Positions 34,326-42,991 are shown, counted from the first letter of the stretch. The stretch is 64,000 nt of DNA from Pseudomonas sp. GM79 (GCF_000282495.1 NZ_AKJE01000095.1:19809-83808); one strand, 5' to 3'. The notes: generated from the letters alone by a model not told the origin. A program made the numbers and translations.

Positions 34326-36223
34326 CCTTCCGTCGCGGTTGGGACATAAATACCCGCACCCAGATCATCAGCCTCGGCCCGGCCCTGTTGCTGACCTTGC
34401 TGCTGATCAGTTTTTTTACCTTCGTGCGAATCCAGGACCTGCGCCAGGAACTCAATCACACCGGTCAGCTGATCGCCAATCAACTGGCGCCGGCCACCGA
34501 ATACGGAGTGATTTCAGGCAACAACGAGGTGCTCGAAAGTTTGCTCAAGGCCACCCTGGCCACACCCAACGTACGCTTTCTGGAAGTACAGGACAGCGCC
34601 AACCGGATTCTGGTGTATGTCGAGCAACCGTCGGAAGCACACAACCGCTCGCATCAAGTCGAAGTGTTCCAGGCGCCGGTGCGCCTGCAACGCATCGCGC
34701 TCAACAATGACTTTTTCCAGAACAGTCGTACCGTTGCCAGTGCACCGGGCGAGGATTATCTGGGCCGGGTGATCGTCGGCCTGTCCAATGACGCGTTCAA
34801 CCAGCGCCAGCAGGAAATCCTCTTCAAGGCCGGGATCCTCGCCTTGTTCGCTCTGCTGTTTACATTTCTGCTGGCCCGGCGCCTGGCCAGCAGCCTGTCT
34901 CAACCGATCCACGACATCGGCAATGCGGTCAAGGCGATCCAGGAAGGCGACTACAAAACGCCCCTGCCGATTGTCGACGACACCGAACTGGGCGCCCTGT
35001 CGCAACACATCAACAACCTTGCCCAGGGCCTTGAGCAAGCCAGTCGTGAACAGCATCAGGCCATGGCGCAATTGATCCAGACCCGCGAAGAAGCGGAAAA
35101 GGCCAACAATGCCAAATCCGATTTCCTGGCGATGATGAGTCACGAGTTGCGCACGCCGATGAATGGCGTGCTGGGCATGCTGCAACTGCTGGAAACCACT
35201 GAGATGACCGAGGAGCAGATCGAATACGCGGCGCTGGCCTCCGAATCCACCGAACACCTGCTCAAAGTGATCAATGACATTCTCGATTTCTCGCGCATCG
35301 AGCGCTCGGAACTGGAGCTGGAACATATTCCGTTCAACCTCGCAGACCTGATCAGCAGCTGCGCCCAGTCGTTCCAGCACAGCGCGGTGCAACGCGGGCT
35401 AGACATGCAACTGCGGATCCCCGAAGACATGCGCCCCCTTCAGGTTCAGGGCGATCCAACGCGAATCCGGCAGATTCTGGTCAATCTGGTGGGCAACGCG
35501 CTGAAGTTCACCGAACGGGGCCGCGTCACGATCGAACCGCAGTGGCAGTCCCTGGATCATGAACTGCTGTGGTTCACCTGCACCGTACGCGACAGCGGAA
35601 TCGGCATCCCGCCCGCTAGCCTGGAGTTGATGTTCAACGCGTTCCAGCAGGCCGACAGTTCTATTTCAAGACGTTACGGCGGAACCGGGCTGGGGTTGCC
35701 GATTGCCCGCACCCTGGCTGAGCGGATGGGTGGCACCTTGCGCGCGCAGAGCGAAGAAGGCGTTGGCTCGGCGTTCACCCTGGAAATCCCTTTGGCGCTG
35801 TATAAGCAGCCACTACCGGTGCTAACCCCGCGAGGGCATACCGGCGATGACCACGGCGAAGGCCGCAATGTGCTGCTGGTGGAGGACAACCCGGTCAACC
35901 GCACTGTTGTCGAAGCAATGTTGCGCAGTCTGGGCTTTACTGTCAGCGTCGTCACCGACGGTGCACAAGCAGTACGCAGTGCCGAGAATCTGACTTTCGA
36001 AGCGATTCTGATGGACTGCCGACTGCCGGTCATCGACGGCTACGAGGCCACCCGACAGATTCGTCGATTGCCCGGCTGCGCTGATGTGCCGATCATCGCC
36101 CTGACGGCCAATGCGTTGCAGGGTGATCGCGAAGCCTGTTTATCGGCGGGTATGAACGATTACCTGGCCAAGCCCTTCAAACGCACTGATCTGCAGCAAA
36201 TTCTGCAGCGGTGGGTGCAGTAG
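34322..36223 (+). CDS. Hybrid sensor histidine kinase, PA1611-like
   Basis: A 633-residue inner-membrane kinase. Order: membrane helix (about 17-38), periplasmic domain (to about 165), second helix (AGILALFALLFTFLLARRL), HAMP, coiled coil, HisKA (MMSHELRTPMNG, His274), HATPase (GNALKFTERG, GTGLGLPIARTLAERMGG) and one receiver domain (VLLVEDNPVNR, Asp565 in LMDCRLPVIDG, Lys in YLAKPFKR). There is no Hpt domain, so phosphate must pass to a separate Hpt protein. It stands directly before fabA-fabB, the place of PA1611 in P. aeruginosa, which is reported to interact with RetS and signal through HptB. Coupled to the upstream binding-protein gene. Confidence 0.88.
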   Translation: MTFRRGWDINTRTQIISLGPALLLTLLLISFFTFVRIQDLRQELNHTGQLIANQLAPATEYGVISGNNEVLESLLKATLATPNVRFLEVQDSANRILVYVEQPSEAHNRSHQVEVFQAPVRLQRIALNNDFFQNSRTVASAPGEDYLGRVIVGLSNDAFNQRQQEILFKAGILALFALLFTFLLARRLASSLSQPIHDIGNAVKAIQEGDYKTPLPIVDDTELGALSQHINNLAQGLEQASREQHQAMAQLIQTREEAEKANNAKSDFLAMMSHELRTPMNGVLGMLQLLETTEMTEEQIEYAALASESTEHLLKVINDILDFSRIERSELELEHIPFNLADLISSCAQSFQHSAVQRGLDMQLRIPEDMRPLQVQGDPTRIRQILVNLVGNALKFTERGRVTIEPQWQSLDHELLWFTCTVRDSGIGIPPASLELMFNAFQQADSSISRRYGGTGLGLPIARTLAERMGGTLRAQSEEGVGSAFTLEIPLALYKQPLPVLTPRGHTGDDHGEGRNVLLVEDNPVNRTVVEAMLRSLGFTVSVVTDGAQAVRSAENLTFEAILMDCRLPVIDGYEATRQIRRLPGCADVPIIALTANALQGDREACLSAGMNDYLAKPFKRTDLQQILQRWVQ

Positions 36224-36321
36224 AACAGGCCATTCGGCTATCTGCGACTGGCGTGAACGACGAAAGTGCGGCAGTCTTAGGCACCCGAACAGGCCCGAAA
36301 AGGGGCTTGAATAATAATTTC

Positions 36322-36339
36322 AGTGCACAAGTGTACATT
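36322..36339. promoter_or_regulatory. Candidate DesT/FabR-like operator upstream of fabA
   Basis: AGTGCACAAGTGTACATT is an imperfect palindrome with arms AGTGCACA / TGTACATT. It lies 132 bases before the fabA ATG in a 247-base gap next to an AT-rich promoter-like stretch (TTGAATAATAATTT). TetR-type regulators of unsaturated fatty-acid synthesis (FabR, DesT) bind palindromes of this form, and DesT controls fabAB in P. aeruginosa. The assignment is inferred from form and position. Confidence 0.45.
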
Positions 36340-36470
36340 CATGTCCTTGGTGCTGTGACTTTCACCACAACGCAATAGTCTATGAGTAGGCTGCTGACTC
36401 GAGGCATGAACGCTTCGATCGGCCGGGAAGATTCGCCCCACCCTGCCGCATGGACTATTGAGGAGCTCGC

Positions 36471-36986
36471 ATGACCAAACAAAACGCCTTTACTCGGGAA
36501 GACCTGCTGCGCTGCAGTCGCGGTGAGCTGTTCGGCCCAGGTAACGCGCAACTGCCCGCCCCGAACATGCTGATGGTCGATCGCATCACCTTGATCAGCG
36601 AAGAAGGTGGCAAGTACGGCAAAGGTGAATTGGTCGCCGAGCTGGATATCACTCCGGACCTGTGGTTTTTCGCCTGCCACTTCGAAGGTGATCCGGTGAT
36701 GCCGGGCTGCCTGGGCCTCGACGCCATGTGGCAACTGGTCGGCTTCTTCCTCGGCTGGCAAGGCCTGCCGGGCCGCGGTCGCGCCCTGGGTTCTGGCGAA
36801 GTAAAATTCTTTGGCCAGGTACTGCCAACCGCCAAGAAAGTCACCTATAACATCCATATCAAGCGCGTCCTGAAAGGCAAGCTGAACCTGGCCATTGCCG
36901 ATGGTTCCGTGACCGTCGACGGCCGCGAAATCTATACTGCCGAAGGCCTTCGGGTCGGCGTTTTCACCTCCACTGACAACTTCTAA
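36471..36986 (+). CDS. fabA: 3-hydroxydecanoyl-[ACP] dehydratase/isomerase FabA
   Basis: A 171-residue hotdog enzyme that dehydrates 3-hydroxydecanoyl-ACP and isomerises trans-2- to cis-3-decenoyl-ACP, the entry step to unsaturated fatty acids. The active-site residues His70 (FFACHFEGDPVMPGC) and Asp84 (LGLDAMWQLVGF) are present. The ATG has AGGAG seven bases upstream. fabB starts 11 bases after its stop, so they form the classical fabAB operon, here possibly controlled by the palindrome at 36322. Confidence 0.98.
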   Translation: MTKQNAFTREDLLRCSRGELFGPGNAQLPAPNMLMVDRITLISEEGGKYGKGELVAELDITPDLWFFACHFEGDPVMPGCLGLDAMWQLVGFFLGWQGLPGRGRALGSGEVKFFGQVLPTAKKVTYNIHIKRVLKGKLNLAIADGSVTVDGREIYTAEGLRVGVFTSTDNF

Positions 36987-36997
36987 GGGTTATCCGC

Positions 36998-38215
36998 ATG
37001 CGCCGCGTCGTTATCACTGGTCTGGGCATCGTTTCGTGCCTGGGCAATGACAAAGAGACCGTCTCCGCTAACCTGCGTGCAAGCCGCCCTGGCATCCGGT
37101 TCAACCCGGAATATGCTGAAATGGGTCTGCGTAGCCAGGTTTCCGGCTCCATTGACCTTCCCCTCGAAGAGCTGATCGATCGCAAGATCTATCGCTTCGT
37201 CGGCCATGCGGCGGCTTACGCCTACCTGGCCATGAAAGATGCCATCGCAGACTCCGGCCTGACCGAAGAGCAGGTTTCCAACGTGCGTACCGGCCTGATC
37301 GCCGGTTCCGGTGGCGCGTCAACCTTGAACCAGATGGAAGCGCTGGACATCCTGCGCGAGAAAGGCGTCAAACGCGTAGGCCCGTACCGCGTCACGCGGA
37401 CCATGGGCAGCACCGTTTCGGCTTGCCTGGCGACGCCGTTCAAGATCAAGGGTGTGAATTACTCGATCTCCTCCGCGTGCGCCACCAGTGCTCACTGCAT
37501 CGGTAACGCTGTGGAGCAGATCCAGCTGGGCAAGCAGGACATCGTGTTCGCCGGCGGCGGTGAAGAAGAACACTGGAGCCAATCGTTCCTGTTCGACGCC
37601 ATGGGCGCCCTGTCCAGCCAGTACAACGAGACCCCGGAAAAAGCTTCCCGTGCCTACGACGCCAAGCGTGACGGTTTCGTCATCGCCGGCGGTGGCGGTA
37701 TGGTCGTGGTCGAAGAGCTGGAACACGCTCTGGCCCGCGGCGCGAAAATCTACGCGGAAATCGTTGGCTACGGCGCGACCTCCGACGGCTACGACATGGT
37801 CGCCCCAAGCGGCGAAGGCGCCATTCGCTGCATGCAGATGGCCATGGCCACCGTCGACACTCCGATCGACTACCTGAACACCCACGGCACCTCGACTCCG
37901 GTCGGCGACGTCATGGAAATGAAAGGTGTGCGTGAAGTGTTCGGCGACAAGGCTCCGGCCATCAGCTCCACCAAGAGCCTGTCGGGTCACTCCCTGGGCG
38001 CCGCCGGCGTTCACGAAGCGATCTACTGCCTGCTGATGATGGAAGGCAACTTCATGGCGGGTTCCGCCAACATCGACGAACTGGACCCGGAAGTGGCAGA
38101 CATGCCAATCCTGACCAAGACTCGCGAAGACGCCACCATCAACACGGTGATGAGCAACAGCTTCGGCTTTGGTGGCACCAATGCCACGCTGGTACTGAAG
38201 CGCTGGCAGGCGTAA
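36998..38215 (+). CDS. fabB: 3-oxoacyl-[ACP] synthase I FabB
   Basis: A 405-residue condensing enzyme that elongates the cis-3-decenoyl-ACP made by FabA. The nucleophile Cys lies in SISSACATSAHCIGNAVEQI; the catalytic histidines are in NTHGTSTPVGD and STKSLSGHSLGAAG; the glycine-rich end is MSNSFGFGGTNATLVLKRW. AAGGG precedes the ATG. The stop codon TAA is itself the first part of a REP arm (GTAAGAGCTG), so the repeat touches the gene end. Confidence 0.98.
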   Translation: MRRVVITGLGIVSCLGNDKETVSANLRASRPGIRFNPEYAEMGLRSQVSGSIDLPLEELIDRKIYRFVGHAAAYAYLAMKDAIADSGLTEEQVSNVRTGLIAGSGGASTLNQMEALDILREKGVKRVGPYRVTRTMGSTVSACLATPFKIKGVNYSISSACATSAHCIGNAVEQIQLGKQDIVFAGGGEEEHWSQSFLFDAMGALSSQYNETPEKASRAYDAKRDGFVIAGGGGMVVVEELEHALARGAKIYAEIVGYGATSDGYDMVAPSGEGAIRCMQMAMATVDTPIDYLNTHGTSTPVGDVMEMKGVREVFGDKAPAISSTKSLSGHSLGAAGVHEAIYCLLMMEGNFMAGSANIDELDPEVADMPILTKTREDATINTVMSNSFGFGGTNATLVLKRWQA

Positions 38216-38295
38216 GAGCTGCCGCAGGCTGCGATCTTTTGATCTTTAGCGCCCGTTAAGACGCTGAAAAGATCGCAGGCTTCGCCAGCTCTTAC
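38212..38295. repeat. REP inverted pair, GTAAGAGCTG variant, overlapping the fabB stop
   Basis: Arms GTAAGAGCTGCCGCAGGCTG and (complement) GTAAGAGCTGGCGAAGCCTG. The TAA of fabB lies within the left arm, so the element begins inside the coding sequence. Confidence 0.88.
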
Positions 38296-38322
38296 AGGTT
38301 TCGCATAAACCTGATAGAGCCC

Positions 38323-38361
38323 ACACAAAAACGCCCCGACTGGTTCGGGGCGTTTTTGTGT
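38323..38361 (+). terminator. Rho-independent terminator after fabAB
   Basis: Arms ACACAAAAACGCCCCGA and TCGGGGCGTTTTTGTGT pair perfectly around a short loop. The GC stem is followed by a T run on both strands, so it should work in both directions. It ends the fabA-fabB transcript. Confidence 0.9.
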
Positions 38362-38393
38362 GCGCTCGAATAATGGGGAAACACCACGATCCT

Positions 38394-38482
38394 TGTGGGA
38401 GCGGGCTTGCTCGCGAAAGCGGTGTGTCAGGCAAGATGTTGTCGGCTGACACTCCCTCTTCGCGAGCAAGCCCGCTCCCACA
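38394..38482. repeat. REP inverted pair, GTGGGAGCGGG type
   Basis: Arms TGTGGGAGCGGGCTTGCTCG and complement, with the asymmetric inner part CTGACACTCCCTCTTCG on the right. It follows the fabAB terminator. Confidence 0.92.
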
Positions 38483-38483
38483 G

Positions 38484-38722
38484 GTTCAGCAGTGTTCAAT
38501 CCATCGGGCTCAAGCTGCGTTTTCTGCCTTGTGAACATGAAACATTTGTCATGAAACTCAATGGCCTGCGACTGAATGTCGCGTATTTCGCGGGCTGCAG
38601 GACTTTTGCCGATTCTGCAAGAATGGGTTGCCGAACTCTGCCGTTTACTTAGCCAGCTAACAAAACATATAACGGAGGCCTGCACACGCCTTGCTGCAGA
38701 TAACAGAGATTGGAGCTAGCAG
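38484..38722. other. Intergenic region before the 62-residue protein gene
   Basis: About 240 bases, less GC-rich than the surroundings, with an AT-rich stretch (AACAAAACATATAACGG at about 38658) that could hold the promoter of the small gene downstream. I see no RNA gene or further open frame that I can support. Confidence 0.5.
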
Positions 38723-38911
38723 ATGACTGTAAAAGTAACTGAACGCGACGATTCACATATGTCCCATGAAGGCATCGCCGCCGGTATCCGCATCTGGGAT
38801 GTACATCAACAAGACCTGTTGGTCGGGATGTTCCACTCCGAGACCGAAGCCCACAAATACAAGGCCGAACTTGAAACACTGGAGCAGCAGCGCGAAGCGC
38901 GTTCTGCATAA
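38723..38911 (+). CDS. Small conserved-looking protein of unknown function
   Basis: A 62-residue acidic, soluble protein with TTGGAG nine bases before the ATG. The middle GIAAGIRIWDVHQQDLLVGMFHSETEAHKYKAELETLE reads as a beta hairpin followed by a charged helix. There is no signal peptide, membrane segment or Cys. I do not recognise the family. The good ribosome-binding site, normal codon use and isolation between a terminator and a REP pair argue that it is a real single-gene transcript. Confidence 0.7.
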   Translation: MTVKVTERDDSHMSHEGIAAGIRIWDVHQQDLLVGMFHSETEAHKYKAELETLEQQREARSA

Positions 38912-38948
38912 TGACCGCAACGACTAACGCCTTTAACCAGTGAGAAAC

Positions 38949-39062
38949 TGTGGCGAGGGAGCTTGCTCCCGCTTGAGTGCGTAGCACTCACAAAAATCGG
39001 CAATTGCTGCCAGATTTTCAGGGCCGCTACGCAGCCCAACGCGAGCAAGCTCGCTCGCCACA
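38949..39062. repeat. REP inverted pair, TGTGGCGAGGGAGC type
   Basis: Left arm TGTGGCGAGGGAGCTTGCTC; the right arm complement is TGTGGCGAGCGAGCTTGCTC, one base different. The inner part is not paired with the copy at 16366. It lies between converging genes. Confidence 0.88.
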
Positions 39063-39067
39063 AAGGT

Positions 39068-39610
39068 TTACCACATCAGATCGTCAGGAATCTGATAGGC
39101 CGCGTACGGATCGTCTTCGGTGCTGACTTCTTCTGTCTTCACATTCAGCTGCACGATGCGCTGTGGATCGCGCTCCTGAATCTTCAGGGCCGCTTCACGA
39201 GGGATCACTTCGTAACCGCCGGCATGATGCACGATCGCCAGCGAACCGCTGCTGAGCTTGTTGCGCATCAGGGTGTTGACGGAGATGCGCTTGACCTTCT
39301 TGTCGTCGACGAAGTTGTAGTAGTCCTCGGTGGTCAACTTGGGCAGGCGCGAGACTTCGATCAATTGCTTGACCTGGGCGGCGCGGGCCTTCGCTTCGGC
39401 TTTCTCCTGCTGCTGACGGTTCAGCTCCTGGTCGCGCTTGACCTTCTCGGCCATGGCTTCCTGAGCGGCACGCTGCTGGGAGTCATCGAGTTCAATCTGA
39501 CCTTTGTGGGCCAGACGTTGCTGCTTCTGCTTCTCTTTGCCGACCTGTTTGGCCTGCTTTTGATTGACCAGCCCTGCTTTGAGCAACTGGTCGCGAAGGG
39601 AAAGGCTCAT
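39068..39610 (-). CDS. DUF2058 (YaiL-like) protein
   Basis: A 180-residue, strongly charged cytoplasmic protein. It begins MSLSLRDQLLKAGLVNQKQAKQVGKEKQKQ as DUF2058 members do, continues through a long Lys/Glu/Gln-rich helix (about 20-85), and ends with a small globular domain (YYNFVDDKKVKRISVNTLMRNKLSSGSLAIVHHAGGYEVIPREAALKIQERDP). In E. coli YaiL is a nucleoprotein/polysaccharide-linked protein of uncertain role. It begins 29 bases after the mazG stop on the same strand. Confidence 0.88.
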   Translation of the reverse strand: MSLSLRDQLLKAGLVNQKQAKQVGKEKQKQQRLAHKGQIELDDSQQRAAQEAMAEKVKRDQELNRQQQEKAEAKARAAQVKQLIEVSRLPKLTTEDYYNFVDDKKVKRISVNTLMRNKLSSGSLAIVHHAGGYEVIPREAALKIQERDPQRIVQLNVKTEEVSTEDDPYAAYQIPDDLMW

Positions 39611-39638
39611 GGTGCTTATTTCTCACTTAGGCAACTGC

Positions 39639-40472
39639 TCAACCGCAGCTGGGCAAATTCTTTTCCTGACGTTTGGCTTCGCCCCACAAGGCGTCCAACT
39701 CTTCGAGGGTGCAATCTTCTATGGGACGGTGGGTGTCGCGCAATGCCTGTTCGATAAATCGGAAGCGTCTTTCAAACTTTGAGTTCGCGCTGCGCAGTGC
39801 GGTTTCCGGATCGACCTTGAGGTGTCGCGCCAGATTGACCACGGAAAACAGCAGGTCGCCGACTTCATCGGCAATCGCTGCCGAGTCATTGTCGGCCATG
39901 GCTTGGAGCACTTCATCGAGCTCTTCGCGAACCTTGTCGAGCACCGGCAAGGCGTCCGGCCAGTCAAAACCAACCTGCCCTGCGCGCTTCTGCAGTTTTG
40001 CCGAACGGGACAGCGCCGGCAACGCGGCAGGCACATCGTCGAGCAAGGACAACTGCTGCGGCGCCGAAGACTTCTCGGCACGCTCTTCAGCCTTGATCTC
40101 TTCCCAGCGTTGCTTGACCTGTTCTTCATTCAGACGCGGGATGTCCAGCGGCGCATACAGATCACCGGTGGGGAACACGTGAGGATGACGGCGGATCAGT
40201 TTGCGCGTGATGCTATCGACCACACCATCGAACTCGAAGCGCCCTTCTTCCCGTGCCAGTTGGCTGTAATACACCACCTGGAACAACAAGTCGCCCAACT
40301 CCCCCTGCAAATGATCGAAGTCGCCACGCTCGATGGCGTCGGCGACTTCGTAGGCTTCTTCCAGGGTGTGCGGGACGATGGTTGCGTAGGTTTGCTTGAT
40401 GTCCCACGGGCAGCCGTACTGCGGGTCGCGCAGACGGTTCATCAGGTGCAGCAAGTCTTCAAGGCTGTACAT
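39639..40472 (-). CDS. mazG: Nucleoside triphosphate pyrophosphohydrolase MazG
   Basis: A 277-residue enzyme with two MazG domains. The N-terminal one holds CPWDIKQTYATIVPHTLEEAYEVADAIERGDFDHLQGELGDLLFQVVYY; the C-terminal active one holds VREELDEVLQAMADNDSAAIADEVGDLLFSVVNLARHL with the EExxE...ExxD Mg2+ ligands. It hydrolyses NTPs to NMP and pyrophosphate, cleans the pool of aberrant nucleotides and in E. coli lowers ppGpp during starvation. It lies downstream of relA, as in many gammaproteobacteria; a REP pair separates the two. Confidence 0.96.
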   Translation of the reverse strand: MYSLEDLLHLMNRLRDPQYGCPWDIKQTYATIVPHTLEEAYEVADAIERGDFDHLQGELGDLLFQVVYYSQLAREEGRFEFDGVVDSITRKLIRRHPHVFPTGDLYAPLDIPRLNEEQVKQRWEEIKAEERAEKSSAPQQLSLLDDVPAALPALSRSAKLQKRAGQVGFDWPDALPVLDKVREELDEVLQAMADNDSAAIADEVGDLLFSVVNLARHLKVDPETALRSANSKFERRFRFIEQALRDTHRPIEDCTLEELDALWGEAKRQEKNLPSCG

Positions 40473-40496
40473 CAATCACTCTCACTGCAAAACCCT

Positions 40497-40601
40497 TGTG
40501 GGAGCGGCGGTGCGACGATTCGACTTGCTCGCGAAGGCGGTGTGTCAGACAACATTGATGTCGACTGACACTCCCTCTTCGCGAGCAAGCCCGCTCCCAC
40601 A
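40497..40601. repeat. REP pair with a hybrid left arm
   Basis: Right arm is the usual GTGGGAGCGGG type. In the left arm one G is replaced by CGGTGCGACGATTCGA between GTGGGAGCGG and CTTGCTCGCGAAGG, adding 15 bases that the right arm lacks. It lies between relA and mazG. Confidence 0.88.
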
Positions 40602-40619
40602 TTAGATCGGCGCTCATCA

Positions 40620-42863
40620 TTACGGTGTGCGGTTACGGCGGGTTTCGATGATGTTCGGTAACTGGGAAATCCGCCCCAGCAACCGCCCCAGCGCATCCAG
40701 CCCCGGAATCTCGATGGTCAGGGACATCAACGCCGTGTTGTCCTCTTTGTTCGAACGGGTGTTGACCGCCAGCACGTTGATCCGCTCGTTGAGCAGCACC
40801 TGCGACACGTCACGCAGCAGACCGGAACGGTCGTAGGCGCGAATGATGATGTCCACCGGATAGGTGAGCACCGGCACCGGGCCCCAGCTGACCTGGATGA
40901 TCCGCTCCGGCTCGCGCCCGGCCAGTTGCAGCACCGAGGCGCAGTCCTGACGGTGGATGCTCACGCCACGGCCCTGGGTGATGTAACCGACGATCGCATC
41001 CCCTGGCAGCGGCTGGCAGCAGCCGGCCATCTGGGTCATCAGGTTGCCGACGCCCTGGATCTGAATGTCGCCACGCTTGCCCGGTTTGTAGCCGGTGGCT
41101 TTGCGTGGGATCAGTTCCAGCTGTTCGTTGCCGCGTTCCGGCTCGACCAGTTGCTGCGCCAGATTCACCAATTGCGCCAGGCGCAAATCGCCTGCGCCCA
41201 ATGCAGCGAACATGTCCTCGGCGGTCTTCATGTTGGCCTTCTCGGCCAGCTTGTCGAAGTCCACTTGCGGCAGGCCGAGGCGATTGAGTTCGCGCTCGAG
41301 CAAGGTTTTACCGGCCGCGACGTTCTGATCGCGGGCCTGCAATTTGAACCAGTGAACGATCTTCGCCCGCGCCCGCGAGGTGGTGATGTAACCCAGGTTC
41401 GGGTTCAGCCAGTCGCGGCTCGGCGTGCCGTGCTTACTGGTAATGATCTCGACCTGTTCACCGGTTTGCAGGCTGTAGTTGAGCGGTACGATCCGCCCGT
41501 TGATCTTGGCGCCGCGGCAGTTGTGACCGATTTCGGTGTGTACGCGGTAGGCGAAGTCCAGCGGTGTCGCGCCCTTCGGCAAGTCGATGGCGTGACCGTC
41601 CGGGGTGAAGATATAGACCCGGTCCGGCTCGATATCGACCCGCAGTTGTTCGGCAAGGCCACCAATATCACCCAGCTCTTCGTGCCACTCGAGCACCTGA
41701 CGCAGCCAGGAGATTTTCTCTTCATAGTGGTTCGAGCCAGACTTGACGTCGGTGCCCTTGTACTTCCAGTGCGCGCACACGCCCAGCTCGGCTTCTTCGT
41801 GCATGGCATGGGTGCGGATCTGCACTTCCAGCACTTTGCCTTCAGGGCCGATCACCGCAGTGTGCAGCGAGCGGTAACCGTTCTCTTTAGGGTTGGCGAT
41901 GTAGTCGTCGAACTCTTTCGGGATGTGCCGCCACAGGGTGTGGACGATGCCGAGCGCGGTATAGCAGTCGCGCATTTCCGGCACCAGTACGCGAACCGCG
42001 CGCACGTCGTAGATCTGGCTGAACTCCAGACCCTTGCGCTGCATTTTGCGCCAGATCGAATAGATGTGTTTGGCCCGACCGCTGATGTCCGCATCGACGC
42101 CGGTGGCCTGCAACTCGTCTTTGAGTTGGGTCATCACGTCGGCAATAAAGCGCTCGCGATCCAACCGTCGCTCGTGGAGCAACTTGGCGATCTGCTTGTA
42201 CTGGTCTGGCTCAAGATAGCGGAAGGACAAGTCCTCCAGCTCCCACTTGATATGACCGATACCGAGGCGGTGGGCGAGCGGCGCGTAAATGTCGAACACT
42301 TCACGGGCTACGCGGTTGCGCTTCTCGTCGTCGGCGGTTTTCACCGCGCGGATCGCGCAGGTGCGTTCGGCCAGCTTGATCAGCGCGACGCGCACGTCGT
42401 CGACCATGGCCACCAGCATCTTGCGCAGGTTTTCGACCTGGCCCTGAGTGCCCAGCACCAGGGATTGACGGGGGCTCAGGCTGGCGCTGATCGCCGCCAT
42501 GCGCAACACGCCGTCGATGAGTTTGGCAACCACCGGACCGAAGCGCTGGCTGACCGCCGGCAACTGGATCTGGCCTTCGCGCACGCCGCGGTACAAGACT
42601 GCCGCGACCAACGAATCCTGATCGAGTTTGAGGTCGGCGAGAATCTCGGCGATCTCAAGGCCCGTGCGGAAACTCGAGGTCCCTTCGGACCACAGGTTCT
42701 TCGCCGCATTGGCTTGTTGTTCGGCCTCGCGAGCGAACTCGCAGGCTTCCTTCAAGGCTTCGCGATCCAGTGCCAGATCGACACTGACCGCATGATCGAG
42801 CCAAGCCTCGAGGTTGATACTGCCGTCAGTATTGATCGGCTGGTGTGCTCTCACCTGTACCAT
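40620..42863 (-). CDS. relA: (p)ppGpp synthetase RelA
   Basis: A 747-residue ribosome-associated enzyme that makes (p)ppGpp when uncharged tRNA binds. Order: inactive HD region (about 50-200; the His-Asp pair of SpoT is missing, with LYRGVREG at that place), synthetase domain (GRAKHIYSIWRKMQRKG, YDVRAVRVLVPEMRDCYTALGIVHTLW, GYRSLHTAVIGPEG), TGS (YIFTPDGHAIDLPKGATPLDFAYRVH), zinc-finger/CC region and ACT (IIIRAYDRSGLLRDVSQVLLNE). The missing HD residues separate it from SpoT. The run cysM-rlmD-relA-mazG on this strand matches P. aeruginosa. Confidence 0.97.
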   Translation of the reverse strand: MVQVRAHQPINTDGSINLEAWLDHAVSVDLALDREALKEACEFAREAEQQANAAKNLWSEGTSSFRTGLEIAEILADLKLDQDSLVAAVLYRGVREGQIQLPAVSQRFGPVVAKLIDGVLRMAAISASLSPRQSLVLGTQGQVENLRKMLVAMVDDVRVALIKLAERTCAIRAVKTADDEKRNRVAREVFDIYAPLAHRLGIGHIKWELEDLSFRYLEPDQYKQIAKLLHERRLDRERFIADVMTQLKDELQATGVDADISGRAKHIYSIWRKMQRKGLEFSQIYDVRAVRVLVPEMRDCYTALGIVHTLWRHIPKEFDDYIANPKENGYRSLHTAVIGPEGKVLEVQIRTHAMHEEAELGVCAHWKYKGTDVKSGSNHYEEKISWLRQVLEWHEELGDIGGLAEQLRVDIEPDRVYIFTPDGHAIDLPKGATPLDFAYRVHTEIGHNCRGAKINGRIVPLNYSLQTGEQVEIITSKHGTPSRDWLNPNLGYITTSRARAKIVHWFKLQARDQNVAAGKTLLERELNRLGLPQVDFDKLAEKANMKTAEDMFAALGAGDLRLAQLVNLAQQLVEPERGNEQLELIPRKATGYKPGKRGDIQIQGVGNLMTQMAGCCQPLPGDAIVGYITQGRGVSIHRQDCASVLQLAGREPERIIQVSWGPVPVLTYPVDIIIRAYDRSGLLRDVSQVLLNERINVLAVNTRSNKEDNTALMSLTIEIPGLDALGRLLGRISQLPNIIETRRNRTP

Positions 42864-42991
42864 CTTGCTTTACCTTCCCTACGACGCAGATTCAATGCGT
42901 CAAATCGCTGACCTTTGCTGCCCGTGTGCACTCGCGGGGCTAAGACGAATGCGCTTTGCACGAGCGGGTCAGTCGGACCAGACGAGCCGTC

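Noticed and set aside
27342..38215. Genomic island suggested by the toxin gene nearby
   Set aside because: The flanking genes keep a conserved Pseudomonas order and composition, and there is no integrase, transposase or tRNA attachment site in the window.
40926..42911. 661-codon open frame antisense to relA
   Set aside because: It is a product of GC-rich codon bias opposite a certain gene; the translation has no family features and is rich in Gln, His and Arg as such shadows are.
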